Assembly: GCF_007830335.1 (NCBI RefSeq)
Contig: NZ_VLKU01000004.1
Location: 124,001-188,000 of the forward strand
Direction: 5' to 3'
Origin: Paracoccus sulfuroxidans
GTDB taxonomy: Bacteria > Pseudomonadota > Alphaproteobacteria > Rhodobacterales > Rhodobacteraceae
Length of the DNA: 64,000 bases
Position 1 is the first letter of the stretch, and every line of letters begins with the position of its first letter. The notes under the pieces are model-generated. The model was not told the origin of the DNA and ran no database searches. It was given only the letters and a program-made list of their open reading frames with translations. Positions 1 through 16,363 of the stretch are shown here, piece by piece. A program made the position numbers and the translations under genes.

Positions 1-169
1 GCTGAAGGGGCAGGGCGATCAGCACAATGCCAGCGTGGCGCGCGCCGTCGCGCTGCAAGAGACGATCAAGCGCATCGACGGAACGGAAGTGCCGATCCTG
101 ACCCCCTGGCTGAAGGGGCGCGGCACGGAGGTTTCGCCGGAAGCGGAAAAGGATGGTATCAAGGGCTGA
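1..169 (+). CDS. nuoE: NADH-quinone oxidoreductase subunit E (C-terminal end, partial)
   Basis: Open frame entering from the left edge (first whole codon at 2) and ending with TGA at 167-169; 55 residues are visible. NuoE carries the [2Fe-2S] cluster N1a beside the NADH-oxidising NuoF in the peripheral arm of complex I. The visible part lies beyond the Fe-S domain: it contains [18 protein letters not shown], which I recognise as typical of alphaproteobacterial NuoE tails, then a charged end. No cysteine ligands are in view, so the call rests on this tail and on the position just upstream of nuoF. The next gene may start inside this one. Confidence 0.75.
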   Translation, partial: LKGQGDQHNASVARAVALQETIKRIDGTEVPILTPWLKGRGTEVSPEAEKDGIKG

Positions 170-944
170 GGACCCGCCGCAGCATTCGCAGAGGATGAAC
201 GTAAGCATGCCCGAGACGGATTGTAGACGAAATTGCTGGATCTCCGCCGCGATTGGCGGGGTCATTGTCTTGCTTTTCAAATCCGGCATTGGCGACATGC
301 ACTGGCTTGCCGGCGCGTTTGTCGGGCTGATCGCCTTCCTGCTGCTGGGCGGGTTGCTGACCTGGCTGGTCTGTGACGGGCGGCAAGCGCCGTTCGAGCC
401 TCGGATCAAGGCCGTGCCGCCTGCACCCGCGCCGCAAGCGCCGCTGCCCGCGCGCGGCACCATCGATGTCGAGAATACGGCGCAGATGCCGATCATGGCG
501 GGGGCCACGCCGCAGGCGGTCGCCGCCGCGCATGTGACGGCTCCGGCAGTTTCGGCCCCGGCTCCGGTGGCTGCGCCCGAGCCGCGCAAGGCCGAAAAGA
601 AGACGAAGGCCGAAAAGGCCGCGAAAAAGGCGGCCAAGGCCGAGAAGCCCGCCAAGGACAAGCCTGCCAAGGACAAGTCCGGCAAGAAGAAGGCCGCAAA
701 GGCGCTGCTGGACCAGCCGCGCGGCGGTCAGGCGGACGACCTCAAGGTGATCAAGGGCGTGGGGCCCAAGATCGAGGTCTGGCTGAACGAAAACGGGATC
801 TGGCACTTTGACCAGATCGCTGCTTGGGACGCGAAGGATGTGGCGTCCTATATGGACCGGATGGGCCGCATGGGGACGCGGATCGAGTCGGATGAATGGG
901 TGGCGCAGGCCAGGGCGCTGGCTGCGACGGGCAAGGTCTATTGA
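153..944 (+). CDS. Membrane protein with C-terminal helix-hairpin-helix-like domain, nuo operon
   Basis: 263 residues if ATG 153 is used, overlapping nuoE by 17 bases; in-frame ATGs at 195 and 207 are alternatives, and 207 has a GAGG 12 bases upstream. Two hydrophobic segments (about residues 28-48 and 50-74) anchor it in the membrane. A long Ala/Pro/Lys-rich linker (about 90-190, many [12 protein letters not shown] repeats) follows. The C-terminal 65 residues contain [21 protein letters not shown] and an IAAW segment, a helix-hairpin-helix-like module common in Rhodobacterales. In some relatives (long NuoE of Rhodobacter) a similar module is, to my recollection, fused to NuoE itself, so here it may be a split-off complex I accessory part. 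No enzymatic function can be assigned. Confidence 0.75.
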   Translation: MVSRAEDPPQHSQRMNVSMPETDCRRNCWISAAIGGVIVLLFKSGIGDMHWLAGAFVGLIAFLLLGGLLTWLVCDGRQAPFEPRIKAVPPAPAPQAPLPARGTIDVENTAQMPIMAGATPQAVAAAHVTAPAVSAPAPVAAPEPRKAEKKTKAEKAAKKAAKAEKPAKDKPAKDKSGKKKAAKALLDQPRGGQADDLKVIKGVGPKIEVWLNENGIWHFDQIAAWDAKDVASYMDRMGRMGTRIESDEWVAQARALAATGKVY

Positions 945-1192
945 TGGCCCGGCCCGATTCAGATAGCCCCCGGGCCAGGTCGCAGGCCGCCGAAACCGCG
1001 CAGATGCGGATGGTGGCGGTGGTGATCGCGGTCACGATGGTGGCCTGGTTGGGATTTCAATGGCTTGGCGGCCACTATGGGCTGCCCGCCAAATACGCCT
1101 TTCTTGCCGATCTTCTGGCAATCGGGGCAATGATCTGGTCGCTTGTGGTGACCTGGCGGATCTGGCGACGGCGCAACGCGCCCTCGCGGTGA
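944..1192 (+). CDS. Small two-helix membrane protein, DUF5337-like
   Basis: 82 residues starting at ATG 944, whose A is the last base of the preceding TGA (TGATG coupling). After a polar N-terminus ([14 protein letters not shown]) there are two predicted membrane helices, about residues 22-40 and 50-68, and a basic RIWRRR end. It matches my memory of DUF5337, a small family found between nuoE and nuoF in Rhodobacterales. It is one of the extra frames known to interrupt the Paracoccus complex I cluster. Function unknown; location suggests a role in complex I assembly or stability, which is inference. Confidence 0.75.
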   Translation: MARPDSDSPRARSQAAETAQMRMVAVVIAVTMVAWLGFQWLGGHYGLPAKYAFLADLLAIGAMIWSLVVTWRIWRRRNAPSR

Positions 1193-1209
1193 CAAGGATG
1201 ATGACGTAG

Positions 1210-2505
<1,296 letters not shown>

Positions 2506-2545
2506 CAGGGATGTTCGCAGGGCATCAGGACAGGACAGCGAAAGG

Positions 2546-2565
2546 GCGCACCGCAACCGGTGCGC
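2546..2565 (+). promoter_or_regulatory. GC-rich hairpin in the nuoF-nuoG spacer
   Basis: An 8-bp perfect stem (GCGCACCG / CGGTGCGC) with a CAAC loop sits 40 bases after the nuoF stop in the longest gap (179 bases) of the nuo operon. No U-run follows, so it is not a classical terminator; RNA processing or differential stability of operon segments is possible. Confidence 0.4.
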
Positions 2566-2684
2566 TGACTGCTGCTGGCCGGATGCCGGTTGCGGACGCT
2601 CGGGCCCGCTCACCCTTCCGTGTCGGGCATGCCGCCCTGCCGCGTGTTATGACGTCAGTTCGTAACATGAAGGAGGCGAACGCC

Positions 2685-3098
2685 ATGAAACTTCTGAAGA
2701 CGCTGACCGCTGCGGCACTGGCCGCTGTGACGCTGGGCACGGTCCCCGCATTCGCGCTGGAGCCGCTGGCTCAGGAAAAATACATCAACGACCGGCTGAT
2801 CGGGGCGCGGATCGCGGACCGGGTGCGGCGCGAATGCCCCTCGCTCGACGCGCGGATCTTCTATGCCTACAGCCAGGCACGCGCGCTGAAGCGCTATGCC
2901 CGTGACAAGGGCTATTCCGAGGCGCAGATCGAGGCGTTCCTCGACGACCGTCAGGAAAAGGCCCGCATCTATGCCGTGGCGGAGGATTATCTGACCCGCA
3001 AGGGCGCGACCAAGGGCAATGCCGAAAGCTATTGCGCGGTCGGTCGTCAGGAAATTCAGAACAGGACGATCATCGGATCGCTGCTGGTGGCAAGATGA
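2685..3098 (+). CDS. Periplasmic DUF5333-like protein, nuo operon
   Basis: 137 residues. ATG 2685 is preceded by a perfect Shine-Dalgarno AAGGAGG at 2670-2676, which decides the start; the frame stays open back to ATG 2512, but that start would bury the signal peptide. Residues 1-23 form a Sec signal peptide ending AFA. The mature part has the family-like run [22 protein letters not shown], then [13 protein letters not shown] and YCAVGRQEI; the two cysteines could form a disulphide. It resembles DUF5333, a Rhodobacterales family between nuoF and nuoG. Overlaps the next gene by ATGA. Function unknown. Confidence 0.8.
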   Translation: MKLLKTLTAAALAAVTLGTVPAFALEPLAQEKYINDRLIGARIADRVRRECPSLDARIFYAYSQARALKRYARDKGYSEAQIEAFLDDRQEKARIYAVAEDYLTRKGATKGNAESYCAVGRQEIQNRTIIGSLLVAR

Positions 3099-3640
3099 GA
3101 AAAGTCGTCAATTACATCGGACTGGGCCTGATGGCGGCGGCCGCCGCGGCGATGATCGCAGGCGACGCCTTCGCGGGCGAGACCTCGTCGCCGCTGCAGC
3201 CCACGGCCGAGAAGTTCTATCTTGATTTCGACATGCTGGCTCCGGCGGCGCTCAGCTGCGACGCGACGGGGCCGGGCGTTCGGACGAAAGCCACCCGCGA
3301 CATCGCCGGCAAGCCCGTGCTGCGGGTGACCGGCAATGCGGCGCAGGCGCAGATCTCCTGCGCGCTGCCCGATGGCACACGGTTCAGCACGGATGTGAAC
3401 CGCGACCCGAGGCTCTACAACACCATGTATCCGACCTATGCGACCGTGACCTTCCAGCGCGGCGCCGATCGGATGACCACCGTTCTGCGGCAGAATGACC
3501 GCATCAAGGATGTCCGGCACGGCTCGTTCCTGCGGGTTGCGCAGGGCAGTGGCGCGGATGGATGGGACAGTTCCCTGACTTCGCTGGGCGGAAAGACTGA
3601 AGGGGGCACGAAAGACGCCCCGGTTCTGATCGGCGACTAG
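3095..3640 (+). CDS. Exported hypothetical protein, nuo operon
   Basis: 181 residues from ATG 3095, which overlaps the previous stop (ATGA), so translation is probably coupled; no separate Shine-Dalgarno is visible. The N-terminus ([23 protein letters not shown], about residues 1-28, ending AFA-G) is a signal peptide, so it is likely periplasmic. Two cysteines (in LSCDATG and QISCALP) may pair. I do not recognise a named family. It is co-translated with the DUF5333-like gene and precedes nuoG by 52 bases, so the two exported proteins may act together. Confidence 0.7.
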   Translation: MRKVVNYIGLGLMAAAAAAMIAGDAFAGETSSPLQPTAEKFYLDFDMLAPAALSCDATGPGVRTKATRDIAGKPVLRVTGNAAQAQISCALPDGTRFSTDVNRDPRLYNTMYPTYATVTFQRGADRMTTVLRQNDRIKDVRHGSFLRVAQGSGADGWDSSLTSLGGKTEGGTKDAPVLIGD

Positions 3641-3692
3641 AATTGCGGCGCGACCGGGATGGCGCGCGGTACGAGAAAACGAAGGTGACGTG

Positions 3693-5714
3693 ATGGCAGA
3701 TCTGCGCAAGATCAAGATCGATGACAAGGTGATCGAGGTCGATCCCAACCTGACCCTGATCCAGGCTTGCGAGCAGGCGGGCATCGAGGTGCCGCGCTTC
3801 TGCTATCACGAGCGCCTGTCGATTGCGGGCAACTGCCGCATGTGTCTGGTCGAAGTCGTGGGCGGCCCGCCGAAGCCCGCCGCCTCCTGCGCGATGCAGG
3901 TCAAGGACCTGCGTCCGGGGCCGGAAGGCGCGCCTTCGGAAATCCGCACCAACTCGCCCATGGTCCGCAAGGCCCGCGAAGGCGTGATGGAATTCCTGCT
4001 GATCAACCACCCGCTGGATTGCCCGATTTGCGACCAGGGCGGCGAATGTGACCTGCAGGATCAGGCCATGGCCTACGGCGTCGATTTCAGCCGCTACCGC
4101 GAGCCGAAACGCGCGACCGAGGACCTGAACCTTGGACCGCTGGTCGAAACGCACATGACCCGCTGCATTTCCTGCACCCGCTGCGTGCGCTTCACGACCG
4201 AGGTCGCGGGCATCACCCAGATGGGCCAGACCGGGCGCGGCGAAGACAGCGAGATCACCAGCTATCTGAACGAGACGCTGAACTCGAACATGCAGGGCAA
4301 TATCATCGATCTCTGCCCGGTGGGCGCGCTGGTCTCGAAGCCCTATGCCTTCACCGCCCGCCCGTGGGAGCTGACCAAGACCGAGACGATCGACGTCATG
4401 GACGCGCTTGGCAGCAACATCCGGGTCGACACCAAGGGCCGCGAAGTCATGCGCATCCTGCCGCGCAACAATGACGGCGTGAACGAGGAATGGATCAACG
4501 ACAAGACCCGTTTCGTCTGGGACGGGCTGCGTCGCCAGCGCCTTGACCGCCCCTATATCCGCCAGAACGGCAAGCTGCGCCCGGCCTCGTGGCCCGAGGC
4601 GCTGGAGACCGTCGCCCGCGCGATGAAGGGCCGCAAGGTCGCCGGTCTGATCGGCGATCTGGTCCCGGTCGAGGCGGCGTTCAGCCTCAAGCAGCTGATC
4701 GAAGGTCTGGGCGGCACGGTCGAATGCCGCACCGATGGTGCGCGCCTGCCTGCCGGGAACCGTTCGGCCTATGTCGGCAATGCGACCATCGCGGACATTG
4801 ACACGGCCGAGATGATCCAGCTGATCGGCACCAATCCCCGCGATGAGGCCCCGGTGCTGAACTCGCGCCTCCGCCGTGCCTGGGCGCGCGGCGCGCAGAT
4901 CGGGCTGATCGGCGAGCCGGTCGACCTGACCTATGACTACGCCCATGTCGGCAATGACCGGGCGGCGCTGGAGAAGCTTTCCTCGCTGGAGATCGGCGAG
5001 GCCACGCGCGCCAAGCCGACGCTGATCATTCTGGGGCAGGGTGCCATCCGCGAAGCCGATGGCGAAGCGGTGCTGGCCCATGCGATGAAGCTGGCCGAGA
5101 ACTCGAATTCCAAGCTCCTGATCCTGCACACCGCCGCATCCCGCGTGGGCGCGATGGATGTGGGCGCGGTGACCGAGGGTGGGCTGACCGCCGCCATCGA
5201 GGGGGCCGAGGTGATCTATAACCTTGGCGCCGATGAGGTCGAGATCGCGCCGGGTGCCTTCGTCGTCTATCAGGGCAGCCACGGCGACCGGGGCGCGCAT
5301 CGCGCCGACGTCATCCTGCCGGGCGCTTGCTATACCGAGGAAAGCGGCCTGTTCGTGAACACCGAGGGCCGTCCTCAGCTGGCGCTGCGCGCGAATTTCG
5401 CGCCGGGCGAGGGCAAGGAAAACTGGGCGATCCTGCGGGCGCTTTCGGCGGAACTGGGCAAGACCCAGCCCTGGGACAATATGGCCGGTCTGCGCCGCAA
5501 GCTGGTCGAGGCCGTGCCGCATCTGGCGCAACTGGACCGCGTGCCCGACAACGCCTGGCAGCCGCTGACCCGCTTTGATCTGGGGCAGGCGGGCTTCCGC
5601 TATGCGATCACGGACTTCTACCTGACCAACCCCATCGCACGCTCGTCGCCCCTGATGGGGGAATTGTCGGCCATGGCTGCGGCGCGTCTGGCGCCCCCCC
5701 TTGCTGCGGAGTGA
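3693..5714 (+). CDS. nuoG: NADH-quinone oxidoreductase subunit G
   Basis: 673 residues from ATG 3693 (GAAGG at 3681-3685; an upstream in-frame GTG at 3690 is less likely). NuoG carries several Fe-S clusters of the peripheral arm. Visible ligands: [2Fe-2S] N1b C37, C48, C51, C66; N5 H106, C110, C113, C119 ([14 protein letters not shown]); N4 C158, C161, C164 (CISCTRC) and C208 (DLCPVGAL). The remainder is the molybdopterin-oxidoreductase-like domain, which has no cofactor in complex I. The extra N7 cluster ligands known from E. coli are not apparent. Stop overlaps the ribosome site of the next gene. Confidence 0.97.
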   Translation: MADLRKIKIDDKVIEVDPNLTLIQACEQAGIEVPRFCYHERLSIAGNCRMCLVEVVGGPPKPAASCAMQVKDLRPGPEGAPSEIRTNSPMVRKAREGVMEFLLINHPLDCPICDQGGECDLQDQAMAYGVDFSRYREPKRATEDLNLGPLVETHMTRCISCTRCVRFTTEVAGITQMGQTGRGEDSEITSYLNETLNSNMQGNIIDLCPVGALVSKPYAFTARPWELTKTETIDVMDALGSNIRVDTKGREVMRILPRNNDGVNEEWINDKTRFVWDGLRRQRLDRPYIRQNGKLRPASWPEALETVARAMKGRKVAGLIGDLVPVEAAFSLKQLIEGLGGTVECRTDGARLPAGNRSAYVGNATIADIDTAEMIQLIGTNPRDEAPVLNSRLRRAWARGAQIGLIGEPVDLTYDYAHVGNDRAALEKLSSLEIGEATRAKPTLIILGQGAIREADGEAVLAHAMKLAENSNSKLLILHTAASRVGAMDVGAVTEGGLTAAIEGAEVIYNLGADEVEIAPGAFVVYQGSHGDRGAHRADVILPGACYTEESGLFVNTEGRPQLALRANFAPGEGKENWAILRALSAELGKTQPWDNMAGLRRKLVEAVPHLAQLDRVPDNAWQPLTRFDLGQAGFRYAITDFYLTNPIARSSPLMGELSAMAAARLAPPLAAE

Positions 5715-5718
5715 CCTT

Positions 5719-6486
5719 ATGCGTCGGATCACCGGACTTCTGCTTGGATGCGCGGCGCTGACGGCCCTTGTGGCCTGCGGCGACAAGGACAACGGACGCC
5801 CCAAAGCCAAGCCGGACGAGCTGGCGACCAGCGTCGTGCAAAGCGACGCGGGCTCGCCCGACAAGAACGTGCTGACGCGGGCGCGGATATCGACCAAGTC
5901 GGGGGACATCCTGATCCTCGAGCCGGATGGCACGGTGACCGAAATGAAGCTCGACTCACCCGAGGGCCGCGACGCCTTCGCCGTGACCGAGGCCGATCTG
6001 ATGGCGCTGAACGCGAACCTGGGGCTGGACCTGTCGGGGATCCCCGACATGGGACCGGTCGCCGCACGCCAGCCCACCGCGCAAGAGCGTGCGCTGGAAG
6101 ATTTCTCGCGCCGGACCCGGCCGATGCGGCTGAACCTGCCCGCGACATTCGAGGTCAACCCCGAGGATTTCAAGGGCGTCAGCGTTAACAACCTGTCGGA
6201 AGGCCGTCGGGGCGCGGGCAAGCTGGTCGAGGTGCAGGCAAACCTGCGCCGTGGGGTGGACGCCGACACGGCGTTTGCCTATGCCTCATGCGCGCTTGCC
6301 ACTTGGGCGGAATCGAACGGGACCCATTATGCCCGTCACATCCGCACGCTACAGGACAAGAAAAACGGCGAGCTGATCGTCGGCGCGGTCTTTACCTTGT
6401 CGGAAAAAAAGCCGATGGGCCTGACCGTGATGACAACGAAAGACACCTTGCAGGAATGCAAGACGCGCGGCATTCCCGCGACGTGA
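5719..6486 (+). CDS. Lipoprotein of unknown function, nuo operon
   Basis: 255 residues from ATG 5719, with GGAG at 5708-5711 inside the end of nuoG. Residues 1-20 are a lipoprotein signal with lipobox LVAC, so the mature protein should be lipid-anchored. The body is hydrophilic, with a C-terminal half (FAYASCALATWAESNGTHYARHIRTL, then a short beta-rich end) that I cannot assign to a family. It lies between nuoG and nuoH in the same direction, 18 bases before nuoH. A periplasmic lipoprotein co-expressed with complex I fits an assembly or envelope role, but that is inference. Confidence 0.75.
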   Translation: MRRITGLLLGCAALTALVACGDKDNGRPKAKPDELATSVVQSDAGSPDKNVLTRARISTKSGDILILEPDGTVTEMKLDSPEGRDAFAVTEADLMALNANLGLDLSGIPDMGPVAARQPTAQERALEDFSRRTRPMRLNLPATFEVNPEDFKGVSVNNLSEGRRGAGKLVEVQANLRRGVDADTAFAYASCALATWAESNGTHYARHIRTLQDKKNGELIVGAVFTLSEKKPMGLTVMTTKDTLQECKTRGIPAT

Positions 6487-6498
6487 CGAGAGGGATAG

Positions 6499-7542
<1,044 letters not shown>

Positions 7543-7543
7543 G

Positions 7544-8614
<1,071 letters not shown>

Positions 8615-8618
<4 letters not shown>

Positions 8619-9217
8619 TGACCTTCGCCTTCTACCTGTTTGCGGTCTGTGCCTGCGTCGCGGGCTTCATGGTCGTCATCGGGCGAAATCCGGTCCATTC
8701 GGTGCTTTGGCTGATCCTGACCTTCATGGCCTCGGCGGGCCTCTTCGTGCTGCAGGGCGCGGAATTCGTCGCGATGCTGCTGATCGTCGTCTATGTCGGC
8801 GCGGTCGCGGTGCTGTTCCTGTTCGTCGTGATGATGCTGGATGTCGATTTCGCCAAGCTGAAGGGTGAGCTTGCACGCTACCTTCCGCTGGGCCTGATCA
8901 TCGGGCTGGTGCTGCTGGCGCAGCTGGGCGTCGTGTTCTCGGGCTGGAACTCGGCCGAGACCGCCGAGGCGGCGCGCGCCGCGCCCATCATGGACGGCGT
9001 TCACAACACGCTGGGCCTCAGCCAGCTGATCTATGACCGCTATGTGCTGGCCTTCCAGCTTGCCGGTCTGGTGCTGCTGGTCGCGATGATCGGTGCGATC
9101 GTGCTGACCATGCGTCACCGCAAGGACATCAAACGCCAGAACGTGCTGCAGCAGATGTGGCGCGACCCGGCCAAGACCATGGAAATGAAGGACGTCAAGC
9201 CCGGCCAGGGCTTGTGA
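8615..9217 (+). CDS. nuoJ: NADH-quinone oxidoreductase subunit J
   Basis: 200 residues (MMTFAF start) with five predicted membrane helices. NuoJ is a membrane-arm subunit forming part of the central proton-transfer path. The conserved segment [21 protein letters not shown], with its pi-bulge-type glycine helix, is near residue 55. The tail after residue 165 is polar. The last bases overlap a GTG that could start the tiny frame that follows. Confidence 0.96.
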
Positions 9218-9294
9218 ACGCGGGCCGCTGGATCGCAATAGCCATCGGGATCGCCGTCGCGGTCCTTGTAGCGAACGGAATTTTCAACGGGTGA
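9214..9294 (+). CDS. Possible 26-residue single-helix membrane peptide between nuoJ and nuoK
   Basis: GTG at 9214-9216 overlaps the nuoJ TGA (GTGA), and the frame runs 26 codons to TGA at 9292-9294. The translation starts MNAGRW, continues [16 protein letters not shown] and ends IFNG: one clean membrane helix with a basic N-terminal flank. Coupling to nuoJ, and the fact that it fills the nuoJ-nuoK gap almost exactly, argue that it may be translated. There is no independent ribosome site, and the frame is short enough to be chance. Confidence 0.45.
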   Translation: MNAGRWIAIAIGIAVAVLVANGIFNG

Positions 9295-9624
<330 letters not shown>

Positions 9625-9630
9625 GCGAAA

Positions 9631-13324
<3,694 letters not shown>

Positions 13325-13333
13325 GGGGCAGCT

Positions 13334-14827
13334 ATGACCTCGCTCGATTTCTCGATCATTCTGCCCGAGGCGGTCCTGGCCGGCTATGCATTGCTTGCAC
13401 TGCTGGCGGGCGCCTATTTCGGCAAGGATGCGCTGGCAAGGACGCTGCTCTGGGCCACCGTCGCAGTGATGCTGCTGGTGGCGGCCATGGTGGGGCTGTC
13501 GGATGGCGGTGACGCCGCCGCCTTCCACGACATGTTCCTTGACGACGCCTTCGCACGCTTTGCCAAGGTGGTGATCCTGGCCGGTGCCGCCGCCGTCATG
13601 GCGATGAGCGCGGATTACATGTACCGCCGCAACCTGCTGCGGTTCGAGTTCCCGATCCTCGTCGCGCTGGCAGTGGTCGGCATGATGGTCATGGTCTCGT
13701 CGGGCGATCTGCTGACGCTATACCTGGGGCTTGAGCTGCAATCGCTGGCGCTTTACGTCGTCGCCGCGATGCGTCGCGACAGCGCGCGCTCCTCCGAGGC
13801 GGGGCTGAAGTATTTCGTGCTGGGCTCGCTGTCCTCGGGTCTGCTGCTTTATGGCGCGACGCTGGTCTATGGCTTCTCGGGCAGCACCAATTTCCACGCC
13901 ATCATTGCCAGCATCGAAAGCGGCAACCTGACGATGGGCGTGCTGTTCGGTCTGGTCTTCATGCTGGTGGGCCTTGCGTTCAAGGTTTCGGCGGTGCCGT
14001 TCCACATGTGGACGCCCGACGTCTATGAGGGCTCGCCCACGCCGGTCACCGCCTTCTTTGCGACCGCCCCCAAGGTGGCCGCCATGGCGCTGATCGCACG
14101 GCTGGCCTTCGAGGCTTTCGGCCATGTCATCAGCGACTGGAGCCAGATCGTCGCGGCCATGGCCGTCATGTCGATGTTCCTGGGCTCGATCGCCGGTATC
14201 GGCCAGCGCGACATCAAGCGCCTGATGGCCTATTCCTCGATCGCGCATATGGGCTTTGCCCTGATGGGTCTGGCCGCCGGAACGCAGCTGGGCGTGCAGT
14301 CGATGCTGCTTTACATGACCATCTATACGATCATGAACGTCGGCACCTTCGCCTTCATCCTGTCGCTGGAGCGTGACGGCGTGCCGGTCACCGACATGGC
14401 CTCGCTGCACCGCTTTGCCTGGGCGCATCCGACGAAGGCGATGGCGATGCTGGTGCTGCTCTTCAGCCTTGCAGGCGTGCCGCCGACGCTGGGCTTCTTT
14501 GCCAAATTCGGCGTGCTCTCGGCTGCGGTCGATGCCGGGCTGGGCTGGCTGGCGGTGCTGGGCGTGATCGCCTCGGTCATCGGCGCGTTCTACTACCTGC
14601 GCATCGTCTATTACATGTACTTCGGTGATGAGGGCGCGCGCGTCGACAGCCGCATGGGTCCGGTCCAGTATCTCGCCCTGCTGGTTCCGGCCGTGGCCAT
14701 GGTTCTGGGCGCGGTCAGCATGCTGGGCGTCGACAATGCGGCGGCCCGCGCGGCGGGTGCCCTGACCAACACGGCCGAGCAATCGGTTCCGGCCTCGCAG
14801 CCGACCGAGTCGCAGCCCGTTGAGTGA
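13334..14827 (+). CDS. nuoN: NADH-quinone oxidoreductase subunit N
   Basis: 497 residues, third antiporter-like subunit and the last complex I gene of the operon. Recognisable parts are [21 protein letters not shown] (key glutamate), [22 protein letters not shown] and [22 protein letters not shown] Ser/Gln/Pro tail follows the last helix. Its end overlaps the likely TTG start of birA by 8 bases. Confidence 0.98.
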   Translation: MTSLDFSIILPEAVLAGYALLALLAGAYFGKDALARTLLWATVAVMLLVAAMVGLSDGGDAAAFHDMFLDDAFARFAKVVILAGAAAVMAMSADYMYRRNLLRFEFPILVALAVVGMMVMVSSGDLLTLYLGLELQSLALYVVAAMRRDSARSSEAGLKYFVLGSLSSGLLLYGATLVYGFSGSTNFHAIIASIESGNLTMGVLFGLVFMLVGLAFKVSAVPFHMWTPDVYEGSPTPVTAFFATAPKVAAMALIARLAFEAFGHVISDWSQIVAAMAVMSMFLGSIAGIGQRDIKRLMAYSSIAHMGFALMGLAAGTQLGVQSMLLYMTIYTIMNVGTFAFILSLERDGVPVTDMASLHRFAWAHPTKAMAMLVLLFSLAGVPPTLGFFAKFGVLSAAVDAGLGWLAVLGVIASVIGAFYYLRIVYYMYFGDEGARVDSRMGPVQYLALLVPAVAMVLGAVSMLGVDNAAARAAGALTNTAEQSVPASQPTESQPVE

Positions 14828-15584
14828 CACCTGGCCCGCAGGGGTCGCGCGCCATGTGCTGGCGCGCACCGACAGCACCAATGCCGAGGCGCTGAGACTG
14901 GCGCCCGGCCTTGTCGGCCCTGCCTGGGTGATGACCCATGATCAGGTCTCGGGGCGGGGACGTCGCGGGCGCAACTGGGCGATGCCGCGCGGTAATTTCG
15001 CGGGCTCTCTGGTGCAGCGGTTCGAACGCTGCGCGGCTGAGGCGGCGCAACTGTCCTTCGTGGCGGCACTGGCACTCTATGACGCGCTGGCGGATGCCTG
15101 CGGACCCGCCGCCCGGCTGGCGATCAAATGGCCGAATGACGTGCTGCTGAACGGCGGCAAGGTCGCCGGGATCCTGCTGGAAAGCGGGGGCAGCGCGCAG
15201 TCCTCATTGACGGTGGTGGTGGGCATTGGCGTCAATCTGGCCGCCGTGCCCGAGGCCGCGCTGTTGGAGACGCGGGCCGTTCCCCCGGTTTCGGTTCTGG
15301 GGGAGACCGGCCATACCGTCTCGCCGGACGATTTTCTGGACTTGCTGGCCGCGGCCTTCGCGCAATGGCAGCAGCAGTTCGACACCTACGGCTTCACGCC
15401 GATCCGCAACGCCTGGCTGGCCCGCGCCGCCCGTCTGGGTGAAACCATCATCGCCCGCGTGGGCCTTGATGAGCATGAGGGCGTTTTCGAGGGCATCGAC
15501 GACAGCGGCGCGCTGATCCTGCAATCGGCCTCGGGACGTCGGGTCATTCCCGCGGCAGACGTCTTTTTCGGCAAGGAGGGCTGA
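14820..15584 (+). CDS. birA: Biotin--[acetyl-CoA-carboxylase] ligase
   Basis: 254 residues from a TTG at 14820 that overlaps the end of nuoN. BirA makes biotinyl-5'-AMP and transfers biotin to the carrier lysine of carboxylases. The adenylate-binding loop GRGRRGRNW is at about residues 43-51, and [19 protein letters not shown] holds the catalytic and biotin-binding residues. There is no N-terminal DNA-binding domain, so it is ligase only, not a repressor. A birA homolog directly after the complex I genes is the arrangement known from Paracoccus denitrificans. The start codon is uncertain. Confidence 0.93.
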   Translation: MSDTWPAGVARHVLARTDSTNAEALRLAPGLVGPAWVMTHDQVSGRGRRGRNWAMPRGNFAGSLVQRFERCAAEAAQLSFVAALALYDALADACGPAARLAIKWPNDVLLNGGKVAGILLESGGSAQSSLTVVVGIGVNLAAVPEAALLETRAVPPVSVLGETGHTVSPDDFLDLLAAAFAQWQQQFDTYGFTPIRNAWLARAARLGETIIARVGLDEHEGVFEGIDDSGALILQSASGRRVIPAADVFFGKEG

Positions 15585-16363
15585 TGCTTCTTTGTATCGA
15601 TACCGGCAATACCAACACGATGTTCTCGATCTGGGATGGCACTGCGTTCATCGCGCATTGGCGCATCGCCACCGATCACCGGCGCACGGCGGATGAGTAT
15701 TTCGTCTGGCTGTCCTCGCTGATCGCGCTGAACAAGCTGTCGACCGATATCGATTCCTGCATCATCAGCTCGACCGCGCCGCGCGTGGTCTTCAACCTTC
15801 GGGTGCTGTGCAACCGCTATTTCGACACGCGCCCGCTGGTCGTCGGCAAGCCTGACTGCCTGCTGCCCGTCGCGCCCCGTGTGGATGAGGGGACCGTGGT
15901 CGGCCCCGACCGTCTGGTGAACGCGGTCGGCGCCTATGACCGCCACGGGCCGGACCTGATCGTCGTCGATTTCGGCACCGCCACCACCTTCGACGTGATC
16001 GACACGGATGGCGCCTATGTCGGCGGCGTGATTGCGCCGGGCGTGAACCTCAGCCTTGAGGCGCTGCATATGGGCGCGGCCAGCCTGCCGCATGTCGATG
16101 TCACCATGCCGACGAAAGTGATCGGCACGAATACGGTCGCCTGCATCCAGTCCGGTATCTTCTGGGGCTACATCGGTCTTTCCGAGGGGATCGTCAGCAA
16201 GATCCGGCAGGAACGGGACCGCAAGATGAAGGTGATCGCAACCGGCGGCCTTGCGCCGCTGTTCGATCAGGGATTTGATCTGTTTGACGCGATTGAAGAT
16301 GACCTGACCATGCACGGTCTGCGTCTTATCTATGAATACAACAAGGAGATGGGCAATGCCTGA
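15584..16363 (+). CDS. coaX: Type III pantothenate kinase
   Basis: 259 residues. CoaX phosphorylates pantothenate, the first step of CoA synthesis, and unlike CoaA is not feedback-inhibited by CoA. The ASKHA-fold phosphate loop DTGNTNT is at residues 6-12; GPDRLVNAVGAYD, then VVDFGTATTFDVID with its conserved aspartates, and GGVIAPG follow. The start overlaps the last base of birA (TGATG) and the end overlaps rnj, so birA-coaX-rnj is a tight unit. Confidence 0.95.
   Translation: MLLCIDTGNTNTMFSIWDGTAFIAHWRIATDHRRTADEYFVWLSSLIALNKLSTDIDSCIISSTAPRVVFNLRVLCNRYFDTRPLVVGKPDCLLPVAPRVDEGTVVGPDRLVNAVGAYDRHGPDLIVVDFGTATTFDVIDTDGAYVGGVIAPGVNLSLEALHMGAASLPHVDVTMPTKVIGTNTVACIQSGIFWGYIGLSEGIVSKIRQERDRKMKVIATGGLAPLFDQGFDLFDAIEDDLTMHGLRLIYEYNKEMGNA

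Noticed and set aside
2512..2684. Longer start for the DUF5333-like protein at ATG 2512
   Set aside because: The perfect AAGGAGG and the signal peptide both point to ATG 2685.
3504..6269. 921-residue open frame on the minus strand
   Set aside because: Antisense to nuoG and the lipoprotein gene; composition is that of a shadow frame.
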